Assembly (NCBI GenBank): GCA_964017185.1
Contig: OZ024872.1
Location: 60,939,817 to 61,003,816 of the forward strand
DNA length: 64,000 nt
DNA from: Rugalucina vietnamica
Lineage: Eukaryota; Mollusca; Bivalvia; Lucinida; Lucinidae
Direction: 5' to 3'
How positions within the stretch are numbered: the first letter of the stretch is position 1; each line of letters opens with the position of its first letter. Under the pieces are notes generated by a model. It did not search any database, was not told the origin of the DNA, and saw only the letters and a list, made by a program, of their open reading frames with translations. Below, piece by piece: positions 32,901 to 44,135 of the stretch. The translations under genes and the position numbers were made by a program.

Positions 32901-33563
32901 CCCTGGTTATGTACAGCACTGATTGCACCTTGTTGTCTCCAGTCCCAGGCGGATGGTGTAAATTGTAATGAATGTGGGGATGTTCGTATGGTCTTGGGCC
33001 TTTGAAGCTGTATCAGTGGTCTGTTTTGAATTTCCTATTAACGTAAATCATCATGTTAATTTATACTTCCTCGAAATCAACAGATTTAACGCAAGTTATT
33101 GCTTTGTTTGTTTTCTACAAATGTTGAAAGAATGCTTAAAAAGCAAGTTAAATTAGCACCTGACTATTTGCATTTTATGATGGCCCTAAATGCAAAATTA
33201 TATGTATGCTTGTTCTCAACTTCGAATTTCTTCGATTTTGAATGACTGAAAATAGATTTATCAGATAGGATCCCGATAATGACATAATCCTAAATTTCTA
33301 TTAAGAATTTTATAGTTTACCTGGTCAGCGAAGTTATTCAACTCCATCTTAAAACTAGCGTCTGGTTTACTGTTATGTTCTTCCACAATAACTTTGTTTC
33401 TTTGCCAGATCTCATGATGCGCTCTCTCTAACTCTTTACTCTTATATTTCCTGCTATACTTCGCTTTCCATGATATCCATTCCAGCTGATCCTTTATTGA
33501 CACAGAAGCAGTGACACTTGTCCCTATGATGACGGCAAATAGCAATATTCCTATATTATTCAT
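29911..33563 (-). CDS. Papain-family (C1A) homologue 2, catalytic Cys replaced by Ser
   Basis: Exons on minus: 33563-33321, 33034-32866, 32547-32336, 31045-30938, 30636-30507, 30002-29911; 317 aa. Exons 1, 2, 4 and 6 have exactly the lengths of gene 1 (243, 169, 108, 92), and all phases match, so the pair arose by tandem duplication. A signal peptide starts at M (33563; [19 protein letters not shown]), followed by an I29 propeptide ([13 protein letters not shown] to MELNNFADQ). The active-site segment reads WDWRQQG then [16 protein letters not shown]: the nucleophile is Ser131, and the CGSCW context is gone. Gln125, His263 ([11 protein letters not shown]) and Asn285 (KNSWG) are kept, and the end is [11 protein letters not shown]. 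Every frame is open. Known Cys-less relatives (silicatein, testin, TINAG) make a structural, binding or scaffold role plausible; that is inference. It lies about 1.4 kb from the 3' end of the Dispatched-like gene, same strand. Confidence 0.92.
30018..30252 (+). mobile_element. MITE family A, copy 6, in the last intron of papain-like gene 2
   Basis: Full-length, GAGCCACCACGTGGGAAAAC to ATGAGGCGGCTC; palindrome loop CGCGGTTTTCGCG. It begins 16 bases upstream of the exon 6 acceptor, in intron 5. Flanks ATAT and ATAG are an imperfect duplication. Confidence 0.9.
31268..31550 (+). repeat. Interspersed repeat family B copy
   Basis: AAAAGTATGCAATGATCAGG through CCTTGGAACGATCCGTAATA, in intron 3 of papain-like gene 2. 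Confidence 0.72.
31650..32250 (+). repeat. Degenerate 24-27-bp minisatellite
   Basis: About twenty loose copies of AAGAAGAGCTTACATGATGC-AGTG, best kept at 31760-31960 and decaying outward. It lies in intron 3 of papain-like gene 2. The plus-strand frame across it is repeat-derived. Confidence 0.85.
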
Positions 33564-34125
33564 ATTGTCTTTTCCTGTGGGTAGATACCCTGTATGTGCG
33601 TTATACTTCAAAATTAAGCTGAAAAAATGCAGATTGGCTTTAAGATATAATGATACCTCGTCGTGACAAACGTGTTTCTTGGTTCATAAAAGATTAGCTA
33701 TAGTTAGTCTATGTAGAATAAAGAAAAACAATATTAACGGAACCGAAACTGGTCCTTATATTCCAGATGAGTTGAGTGAACCAACTCCGCTGGCAAGGCT
33801 GTAAATATACACACGAATAAGTATGCTCTGGCTGATCGCATACAACAGCAGGTCTTCTTACGATTTAGCGTAATATATCGATAATGTATTAATATCATTT
33901 TGGATAACATGACAGTCATGTGAAAAATGATTGATAAAATCACAACAAAAATTAATCGCATGCATCAAGTCGAAAAAAGCGATAAGCAAGAATGGGTACA
34001 AATAGTGCAAAATAACCCTAACATAAAAATGGTAATTTGTATTTTCAAGTTGGCTATTCAGTTCAACCTCTGAATTTGACTGAGGGCACTTAATCCCATT
34101 TGGTGCCTTCTAAGAATCATAATTT
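33564..34125. other. Upstream region of papain-like gene 2
   Basis: No repeat or second gene recognised. The minus frame continues upstream of the chosen start (M at 33611), but the downstream M gives a clean signal peptide and the same exon 1 length as gene 1. Confidence 0.4.
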
Positions 34126-34355
34126 GACCCGCCTCATAAACCAACAGTGTGGTTTCAGAGCAGGTTTGACACAAACTGAGCTGTACAAGCACAGAAGATG
34201 GCTAGAAGCTGGAAATTTTGGTTTTAGGAAGTAGAGGAACTGTACTATCTGTATGGCGAAAACAAATGCGCTGATAAGCTTCGCAGTTACTGCGAAGCTG
34301 ATCTGCGCCTTTGTTTTCGCATATGCAGATTGTTAGTTTTCCCATGCGGTGGCTC
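34126..34355 (+). mobile_element. MITE family A, copy 7
   Basis: GACCCGCCTCATAAACCAAC to ATGCGGTGGCTC. The left TIR has a point change and lacks the GGGAAAA block. Flanks ATTT and ATGT. The palindrome is intact apart from single differences. Confidence 0.88.
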
Positions 34356-35037
34356 ATGTACTTCGCTCGCATTATGACAGGAATATAAGAAACAAACAAC
34401 TGTAAGTTGAAGACTGTCCGTTTCTCTAATTAATATCATTTTTACAACAGATGTAAATTAAATTTTATACAATTCTTTTAAGCACCGGGTAATCTTAACA
34501 AACATTTGACAGTGTTAACAAAACTACAAAAAAGTTATCATAATAAAACATAATACATCGTATTGATTTCATCAGATGGATCAGTCTATTTCGTACTTGT
34601 TAGTTTCGTTTAGCATATCTATCACATAGTAGGAGGTTGTGTCTCCTTTAACTTAAAGAAATGCATTCGAACAAATGATAGCAATATTGTAAGCCACATA
34701 TGAACATATATTTTAGTAGTAATTTATGAACACATACAACTAGCGATTGAACTTGTGATGGCCTAGTTCGTACTTGTATCTATTACCCGTGAGTAGCTAT
34801 TTATTAACACGTGATTGCATATGCATTGAACAAAATCATCTCTCAAATCACCAAGCGGGCTAGTGTTTTCTTCACATATTACAGTTATGAGCAGGCTTCA
34901 CATTGCTTTGCCATTTATGTTTTATCTCTCATGCAGTTGTATATTGAAACAGTGTCCTTTCCTTTCTTTTGTCTACCTGTAATATCTGTCTAATGTTAGA
35001 CAGGTCGAACGTGGGTTTGGTAATGTCAGTCTTATTG
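34356..35037. other. 3' flank of the Dispatched-like gene
   Basis: Nothing recognised; likely contains its 3' UTR. No convincing AATAAA on minus. Confidence 0.35.
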
Positions 35038-35441
35038 TTAAGATTTGCAACATCTGAACACTGCTTTCACCATTGCAACAATGTTCCCTGTATGTCCCTG
35101 TGGCCCACAGATACCCATCAAAGTAACAAACATACCCATTGAGAAAAACAACGAAAATCCAATGGTGGAAAACATAAAGATTCCAAACTGGAAAAAGAAA
35201 GACATAACCGCAATGAACATGAACATTGACGCTCCCAGTGTGGTACAAGCCCCGAAAAATACGGACACCGCCATTTCATCTAGCATGTCCTTGACACGTG
35301 ACAGCCTGTCGTGGTGGAGGGACCGGGAATAGGCTTCCGCCAAGTGTACCACATAATCAACAGTCAGGCCCACTACCATACACATGTTCAGCGATACAAT
35401 AACCTGTAATAATAAACAATATAGTCAAAATGGATTCATTG

Positions 35442-35500
<59 letters not shown>

Positions 35501-36581
35501 AATGTAAAGAAAGAAAATTGACGGATGCACGAACCAAAAGCATATAAAATGTGTTTCAGCTGGGAGTCGTACATAAGTGCACTTAAACGCTATTGTTTTC
35601 GCATTTTCAATGCACTAAGTGGTTTTTCCTTTACAGTAAAATGTGTATTTCAGTTTCCACACATATTTTATCTCAGAAACGAGCAACTTACCCCAAGTTT
35701 CCATCCGCCAAGTGTGACCACACCCATGACACACACAGTACTGCTGACCATAGACAATGTAGCCAAGAAGCCTGTGATGATATTCCCAGTAGCTATCACT
35801 AGGATTGGAAATGCCAGGCCTACACCTATAGCTATACCATAGATGGCGTTGTTTGCTAGTGTCTGGAAAAAGTTTTAACCTCTTTCACAGCGTGTTATGT
35901 TTTTTTTTTTTTGTTTTTTTTTTCTTTTTTTTTTTTTTTTTTATAAACGCGAATATTTATATTTTTCACGGTACTGGCATAAATAAAAGTGTCATTCTTG
36001 GTGCTCTTCATATCCCGATGAAAACATTGAGAAGTCACGTGATCGTAGGCCACGCCTATGGGCGAAGCGACGCCAATGCCAGCCAGTGACCTTGTTTGTT
36101 TACTGATGTTGGCGTGACGTCGGTCGCGTGTCGCCATGATGTTAAGCGCGAAATTTTGGCGTTTTGGTTGTTCCAAAACTCCGTCAAGTCCGATTTAATG
36201 TCAAATAACCCGAAAATTCGCAAGGGTATTGGGATATAAAAGACTAATACTTTATTGATAATATGAAATGTAAATATAAGTATTGAAATTCAGATTTTTA
36301 GCTTTCACTGGATGATGAAAAACAGTAGCAGTTTTCATGTTACCAAGAAGCCCTTCGGGCTTCACAGGCATTAAAACGGCCTAATGTTTTTCATCATCCA
36401 GTGAAAGCTAAAATCTGAATTTCAATCATTAAGTACATGCATATCACTATAACCAAAGTCCCAATAAGCTTTCTCCAAGTTATCTCCTATGCATGTAGGG
36501 ATTGAAAACTTTAATCACGCATTTACCATTCAGATTCAGAACTAACTAAAATCTTGCAAAATTAAAACAAAAAAACAAAAA

Positions 36582-36617
<36 letters not shown>

Positions 36618-39338
36618 GAGATGGGGCATTACTATTGATATCACACTGCCTATTACCTCCTGCACGAGTAGCCAGTGCCATATCAGTCTGTTAGTCTGAA
36701 ACCCGTTTTTCATGCCGTCAGGCATCTTTTGCATCTGAAACGCACATGAAGAATACCATTTTACAGAGAGTGAATTCAAAATACAGTACAAACCGAAAAC
36801 GAAAACTGACATAATGCATCAAAGTACTTTTGATATATCTAAACAATTAAGCAATTTAAGCAATGCTCGCACACTGAACACGCACAAACGTATCACATCT
36901 CGCACCCCTAACCTTTCAGTTTATTCATAATGCTTTAGCACATGATTAGACTATGCATGTGACTGGATAAAATATTGTAATAGTAAACTCACTTACGTTA
37001 TGATCATTTTGCATGAGTACCGGCTGTCCCAATTGTCATTTCGTTCGTCTTATTCCTGGGTTTAGCTAGAGACTTTGGTTAGATTTTCAAGTATAGGGTA
37101 TTGCTTATTTTTAACTTAGCAAAAATGTCTAACAATTAAATTATCAGGAAAACCTGACATACCTCTGATTTGACAAACTCTTCCCATTTATCCATGATTG
37201 GCACCCCTTCTGTATACCCTAGTGTCTGGTACCTCAGAGTTGTATTCACCTGTATACCCACATACTTTATATTGTTGCCGTAGAATTTATCTAGGATGTC
37301 AAAGGTAACAACCGAATTAGATATACAAAATTTGTGCTTAAAACAAAACACTAGATAACGCCATTAAAGTAATTAAACCATTGATAGGCCTATTGGAAAA
37401 AATGTTTCATTTTTTCTCCTGTAAAGGATAACAGTTCTAATGAAGTTCCTATAATCTAGACCCTTTCGGTCCCATATGTTGTTTTCGATTGTAATGGCTA
37501 ATGATAGAGCACTTCGTCTTTACCAAAAGAAAACCAGAGGACCAATGGTCCTGTAAACGCTCACCTGAGATCTGCAGTATGCAACCTCAGCTGACCTTAA
37601 ACTATGTCAAGGTCATCCCAGGGTCATGATTTATACATGCCATGTAGAGCTCCATTCACTGATGCTTCAGGCAAAGTTTCAAAAATCATAAGTCTGAAGA
37701 ATAAGATTTATAAAGGTTTCTGCTATTTATAGGCATGGTGGCCATCTTGGTTATGTGACCTGGACCATTTACATTAACTTTCATTCTCCTTTCCTAACGA
37801 TGCTCCATATAAAATTTGGCTTTGATCAGAGAAGAAGATATTTGAATATTATGGTCATATACATGTATTTAGCCCCGGGGCAGGTGCAGAAAACACCTTA
37901 GAGCATTTTTCCTTTTCAAAAAAATAAATCTTCTGACCATTCGCATGCTCCGTGCAAGCTCCCCCCCCCCCCCCATATAATTACATTTGACTAATTTTCC
38001 CCCATTCAAATGCATGTGCAACCTATGTTGGCCTTGCCATAAAATAAGTCAAGGTCATCCCAGGAGCATGATTTATATAAACTTTGCAGAGCTCCTCCCA
38101 CTTATGCTTCATGCCAAGTTTCAAAATCATAGGCCTTCTGGTTCTGGAGAAGAGGATTTTTAAAGGTTTTTGTTATTCATAGCCATGGCAGCCATCTTGG
38201 TCATGTGATCTTAACCATTTTTATACACTTTCATTCTACCTTCCTAAGAATGCTCCACATGAATTTTGGCTTTGATTGGCCAAGCGGTTTCAGAGAAGAA
38301 GAGCTTTGAATATTATGGTAATATACATGTATATTGCCCCGGGATGGGGGTAAACCTGCCCCTGGGGTCCATTTTTATTAGAATCATAAATCTTCAGTCC
38401 ATTTGCCCATTTCCATAAAGTTTTTCCCTTCAAATGACATTTTGACATTTCTGGAGATTTTTAAAGGTTTTTGCTATTTATAGCCATGGCGACCATCTTG
38501 GTCATGTGACCTTGACCATTTATATAAACTTTTGTTCATCCATCCAAACGATACTACATATAAAATTTAGCTTTGATTGGTCAAATGGTTACTGAGAAAA
38601 TTAAGTTTTACATTTAATTTGTAAATGACATTTGGCCAAGGTCAAGAAATGACCTTGACCTTAATACACACAACACTTCATTAGCTCAACATTTTGTCTG
38701 TATCTACCAACTTTCAGGTCACAGGCTACAAAACTTCCTGAAAAATTCAATGTTTTCACTTTTTTCCATTGAAAAGCCTATGTAACCAAAATTGAGCTTG
38801 CCGTAAAATAGGACAAGATCAACCAAAGGTCATTTATATAAACTATGATGGGCCAGAGTCCTTGATGCTACATACCAAGTTTCGTTGAAATCGGTCCACC
38901 GGTTCCAGAGAAGAAGATTTTTATGGTTTTTTTACCATATATGGGCATGGCGGCCATCTTGGTCATGTGACCTTAATCACTTATATAAACTTTCGTTCCC
39001 CCTTCCTAAGGATGCTCCACATGAAGTTTGGCTTTGATTGACCAAGAGGTTTCAGAGAAGAAGATCTTTGAAATTGTGAACGACGACGGACGACGACGAC
39101 GGACGGACGACGGAGCACGGCCATCCTATAAGCTCACTAAAGTTGAGATGAAAAAAGAAGTTCACTTACTTGTACGATTTAGCACAGTTGACGAGAAATT
39201 CCCCATCTCTTCCCCAATCAGATGGTCAAATAAAATGAAATCGTTTGTATAGTCGTACGTATATCTGTTAGACAACCAGTAGGAAATAGGAACCTGTGTA
39301 AAATGTTCTCGAGTTTTACTCAGCTTGTTACAGGTTTT

Positions 39339-39400
<62 letters not shown>

Positions 39401-42400
39401 TTTGCACATTTCTGTCTTTTTGTATTTTCATTCCAAGTTATATTGAAATCAAAATATTCATTAATTTTATGCTATAATAAAGCATCGCTCAGATGTGGAA
39501 TCGGAATACAAGTTTGTGCCAAGTTACTCATCGACTTTCTTTGGGGCACACAGTTTCATCTTATGACGGTCACAAAAATTCTTTTTATCCTAACATGTCA
39601 CTGATATGACAACTTCTTCAATTAATGTTTAGATATGGTGTGATATGAAAGTGAACGTGTACCTCTATAAAATGATTGTAGGCGTTAGAGAATCCAGAAG
39701 TATTGTGGAAATCGGGTCTGTTTTCCATAAAGCTGAAGGACTTATTGAAGTCATATGGCAAGCTCCAGTTTTTGCCTGTAGATATGCTCTCAGCCTACAA
39801 ATAATAATCGTGGATGCAACTGAAATTATTTGTCTGACCACAACTACAAAGTCTGACATAGTGCACACATTGTAATCATCAAATAAAGTAGAACCCTTCA
39901 GATACTCTTAGGCGTTGGCATAGGTATATGGTACAGGAAGTCAACACTGACACTGAATTTCTAAACAACGCTAAATGACAAAGACAACAACAATACTCAA
40001 CTCAGGTGTCTACCGTGCTATTTCCAGGTTACATTGGAAAGGGTCGCCTAGCTATGGTGGTTCAAACAAGCACACCGAATCTAGAATTTCAGCAACTTTA
40101 ACTCATTTAAGCCTGTCGTCCTTTTTTCGAGACATGGGCAAACAATATAGCCACAGATGTGACGCCGCAGAACGCGGTGTCACACCTGGGGCTATTCTAT
40201 TTGCTTAGAGAAATTTCATCGAAATATGGAATAACAATCCAAATCACTCCGGACACCCCTAAAAGAAAGTGGACTCACCCAATTGATAATGATGGGCAAG
40301 TTCATTCGTCAAATTTTGGTTAAGCATATCCATATATGTACTTTTCTCTGGGGTTTATAGGAAGGTCTGAGAGCTATATGGGCATGTTGGAACGGTTACC
40401 AGGTCTACATACATCAAGAAAGGTGTTTAGGTTGTGCATGAAGCAGTTGACTTGTGGTCTATCCGTAAGGAAGTCTCGACGGATGTGGTATTTGTCTGTT
40501 TCAGCGACTGAGAAGCTCAACATCTTGTCACACAAAGCCTAAAACAATTGTCATTGTTTTTTTTATTCTCTCTATTTATGCAAAGTAACAATTTCTAATC
40601 ATAATCACATGTAAATATGCAAAGTAAGTAAATAAAAACAAACAAAATGTTTCTAGTTAGGTTTTACAAGATAAAATGAAGCAATCATCATGAGCTGAAG
40701 CAACCCGAATAACAGTCTCCGTCTAAAACCACAGGTGGGAAAACTGACATACAATTCTAGCAATTGCAATTTGTATTAATTCTTCGTTACACGTAAACCA
40801 TGAAACCATAAAAATAGAGAATCGTGTCACCTTGAGTGCTAGCTGAGCTTCTGGTGTACTGGGGTTGAACGTCGGGTCCCACACTTGTTTCCCTTTGCAT
40901 TCTGGTGTAGAGAAATGACAGTCAGTCAGGTCTCTCTCCAGCATACCCCAAGCGATAAAGATAACGAGGGTGGTGTCAGCGTCGCTTTCAACAAATGAAT
41001 CTAGGGCATGACTTTGGGCTTGTCTCAGAACGTGGCTAGAAGGTAGCACTTTCAACTGTACATAAAAATACAACTGTTGTGACAAGGGTTAAAATGTATT
41101 CTGGTAATACATTCTTAATCGTCCTCTGGTTGTGTTAGAGTAAGATTCTACATTACATTTGCAAACTAAACACGTATTGATCAGCCGATGACTTATCTCA
41201 GCCCGGCCAACACTTTACATGATTTCTTCGATGCAAGACAAAATCGTATTTTACATGTATAAGACAACTCGGTATATATCCAAATTTTTGAAACACTTTA
41301 TAGCTTAATTATGTTGCTGCAAAGGCCACGGTCATTTTACATTAAAAGAACACCCCCTAAACCGATAGGTAGATTGCCATATGACGAATGAATAGCGGTT
41401 AGGCGCCTGTAAAACCCGCCTCCAGTAATTTTATATTACTGATCGATTCAAGGCGATGCTTCTGTAGTGGTTCTAATTGTTTTATGTTTGGGTGTTGAAT
41501 TTTCGTGCTGTTTGCACCTTAGGTACGTTTTCAAAGTTTGGTTACGTTTGGGGAACTGAGTGGCAGTCTGTTGTAAAATAGCTGCTCACTCGGCTTATGT
41601 TATGTTTATTTAGTTTTAGTACTTGATAGTTCATTTAGTTTTTTTCCCCACCTCGCTTTTTGGAGTGGGGCTTTCTTTCTAATCGCGCCATTTTCTGATC
41701 ATTGCCTACTTTTACCTTTAATGGTTTCTGACCGTATATTCACTAATTTGCTTCAGAATTTCAACGGTCAGAAGACGTGAGAAAAGATTTTACGCGACGA
41801 GCCTCATTATTCAACTTACTTGCTCATTGTCTGGTTCCAGTTTCGAGGCTTGGTATATGAAGAAAGCCAGGACACCAGCCATCACCAATAATATCAACCA
41901 TCTGATGATAGGATGGGTGACAAACTTGAAGTACTTATCTCTAAAGAACCGAACAAAGATACCCTTCTTCTTTGCTTGTTTGGCAACCCCATATCTTTTC
42001 ACCTTATTACTGGAATTTCTAGTTGTCTCATTTGGTAACTGCGATTTTGTAAAGTCTTCTTTAATCCCTACGAATCCTAAATTATCAACACCGTTTTGCA
42101 TTCCACTGAACACTTTACTGTCTTTGAAAGAAATTGAATACACCGTTCCCGGATTTGATAATTTTTCAAGACCATTAATGTCACCATTCATTTGCTGTCT
42201 TTCCGAGTATCCCTTGTTTGGTTTATCCTGATTCATTGAAACTTGAGTTGGATATGTAAATCCTGAATTTATCTCTGTGTCGTACTTAAGATAAGTTGGA
42301 GGTTCTTCTATATGTTCTGTCCTACAACATTCGCAACGTTCCTTACAATGATTCCTGAAAAACTGCACACACGGCCATCTTAGATGGTTGAAATGAGTAT

Positions 42401-44135
42401 GGTACATAATAACAACCGTCGGAAAGTAAACGATGACGGAAATGTAGTTGACAATTATAACGATTCCAGAGAAAACGCCGAAGGATCTCGTTGCTAAGAG
42501 TGGGGAAATAGCGTTTGCGAAGAACGCCGCTGCAGTTGTGAGAGAAGTGAAAAACATGCTGAAGACGGACTTTCTGTATGCGTCTGACAATCGATGGGCG
42601 AGACTTTCGTAGTCTTCATGGCCAGTGTTCCTCCAAACATCAAAGAATACATAGATATCATCTGCGCCGATTCCAAGAACAATAAAGACAGTGAGGATGT
42701 GGAAGAAACCTATGTACTGAAAGTCAAGAACCACCCGGTAGATGAGATTAGTGGCAATGAAGCTTGTGATGATGCTTAGAACAGCGAAACATGTGATCCA
42801 CATTGATTTCGTGTGAATGAGGATAAAGATGAATATAAAAGAAATGCTGCCGATGGGGCACATGGCATCATTCATAGCTTGTTTGAATACCACATCCCTC
42901 CAAAGCAGTTGGGAGCGGTAAATGAAATCAAACTCGCCTGTGCTTTCACGGATCTCCTCTAGCAGTTGTTCAAAGTGATCAGCAGTAAACTCCTTGATGT
43001 GGTCTTCATAGTCTTTCTCTTCAGGGTAGCCTGGCAGTGGGAAACCTATCTGAACCATTGATCGTGTTATACTGCAAGAAGCTGATTCGTTGGTGATGCT
43101 GTATGATTTACCCAAGAAGAACTGGAAGTCGGATTTCGTTGCATTGTTTGTTAGGGCTGCGTAAAGAACACTTGGTATGTTGTCGAATTCGGGGTCGTTG
43201 AATGCAGGGTCCACTCGTGCTAACGAGCCATCGAAGAACCTTAGAACTGAAATTGGGGCCGCGCACTTGCCACCCACCAGTTGACAATAATTTGAATACT
43301 CAGGCACAGACGTCAGGTGATTTTCAATTTCACGAATTTTCTTCAGGTTGGATTGTGTAAAAATATTTCCTTCGCCGGTATCATAGTATAGGGCCATACT
43401 TGCTCGAAACGAAGGCTTGCTTCTGTAGGAGCTTGAGGTCGGCGAGCGGTCGTATCTGTTGGGATACTCATCTCGGTAAAACCAGGCCAAATCTCGTTTT
43501 CTCCAAGGAACGCTGTTCAGTTCGAGGGGAAGGGACTCGAAGTTGATGGGTAACAAGTCGTAACCAGAAGCTAATAGCCCAACCGAAATTACAATCATCA
43601 GCAAGTGGCCGGCTAGTGTCAACACTGCATAGATAAAATGATTATCAGGTTATAGTTTGTGAGAGACTGGAGAGCATCATAAGATATACGGTTAAACGCT
43701 TGAATTATTTGTTTAAAAATAAAATACACACGAACGTTGAATTTTTCTTGTCTGCATCTATTAGCAAGAAATCTGTGTCGAGTTGTGTGCCTCTTTCTCT
43801 AATGATATGTATATGCATAAAAGTACAAATAAATATGAAATTCGACATTGTAACTTACAGAAAGACTGTACAGGCCACCTTGTAATTAGTTTGCAGTAGA
43901 GTAGTGGCTCCTTCTCCCGACGTTGTCTTTGTTTTTCTTTCGCCACAAAGTGATCCGGAGACAACACACGCACATCATTGGCGGACAGAGCGGAATCTTT
44001 GCGTACAAATGTATCTACGTGAGTGGTAACATCATCTGCTGCAGTAAAGGAGTTTTCCGGAGATTCTGCGTCATACACATCAATAATGTTAGTGGGATAA
44101 GAATCGGATACAGGTTCTTCTGTTCTTTTGCTCAT
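35038..44135 (-). CDS. Dispatched-like RND/sterol-sensing-domain protein, ten exons (about 1141 aa)
   Basis: Exons on minus: 44135-43859, 43624-41820, 41055-40831, 40538-40400, 39775-39663, 39293-39170, 37290-37163, 36734-36657, 35862-35692, 35403-35038. Each has AG/GT borders, phases agree and no stop intervenes. The cytoplasmic N-terminus is MSKRTEEPVSD...; the first membrane helix starts exon 2 (LAGHLLMIVISVGLLASGY). A large Cys-containing extracellular loop follows, then a sterol-sensing-type helix bundle with GIGADDIYVFFDVW (GADD at about 412-415), the proton-relay-type motif of Dispatched proteins. The second half repeats the RND helices, with VGLTVDYVVHLAEAY in the last exon (about 1031-1045). 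Dispatched proteins release lipid-modified Hedgehog from producing cells; assigning this member to that role is inference, as animals carry several related paralogues. Exon 4 could end at an earlier GTATGT, but only the GTAACC donor keeps phase with exon 5. Confidence 0.88.
35438..35502 (+). repeat. (GAAA)n microsatellite
   Basis: About 16 GAAA units in the last intron of the Dispatched-like gene, beginning about 35 bases from the exon 10 acceptor. Confidence 0.95.
35899..35943 (+). repeat. T-rich tract
   Basis: Run of T with single G and C interruptions, in intron 8 about 40 bases from the exon 9 acceptor; on minus it is an A-rich run. Confidence 0.85.
36282..36426. repeat. Near-perfect 42-bp inverted repeat (foldback)
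   Basis: The left arm (36282-36323) and right arm (36385-36426) are reverse complements over about 42 bases with one indel (core AGCTTTCACTGGATGATGAA). A smaller hairpin, AAGCCCTTCGGGCTT, sits in the centre. It lies in intron 8 of the Dispatched-like gene. It may be a MITE or a cruciform-forming repeat. Confidence 0.9.
36563..36614 (+). repeat. A-rich tract
   Basis: Runs of A with C interruptions grading into about 35 pure A, 43 bases from the exon 8 donor. Confidence 0.9.
37525..39145. repeat. Long interspersed repeat with internal sub-repeats (family C), copy 1
   Basis: Starts GAGGACCAATGGTCCTGTAA and ACGCTCACCTGAGATCTGC, ends in a GACGACGGACGGACGACG run and TATAAGCTCAC. The interior repeats a unit of about 300-450 bp with GGCCATCTTGGTCATGTGAC (near 37740, 38190, 38490 and 38950), CATGAAGTTTGGCTTTGATT and TTTCAGAGAAGAAGA. 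A second copy is at 61465-63122. It has no coding capacity and fills intron 6 of the Dispatched-like gene. Confidence 0.85.
39343..39397 (+). repeat. Poly(T) tract
   Basis: About 53 uninterrupted T, 50 bases upstream (minus sense) of exon 6. Confidence 0.95.
41455..41722 (-). repeat. Interspersed repeat family B, inverted copy
   Basis: Block order reversed relative to the plus copies: GCTGCTCACTCGGCTTATGT, GTACTTGATAGTTCATTTAG, CACCTCG, TGATCATTGCCTACTTTTAC. It lies in intron 2 of the Dispatched-like gene. Confidence 0.75.

Noticed and set aside
41811..43625. Start of the Dispatched-like protein at 43625
   Set aside because: The codon there is GTG overlapping a splice acceptor; an upstream exon at 44135-43859 with ATG joins in phase.
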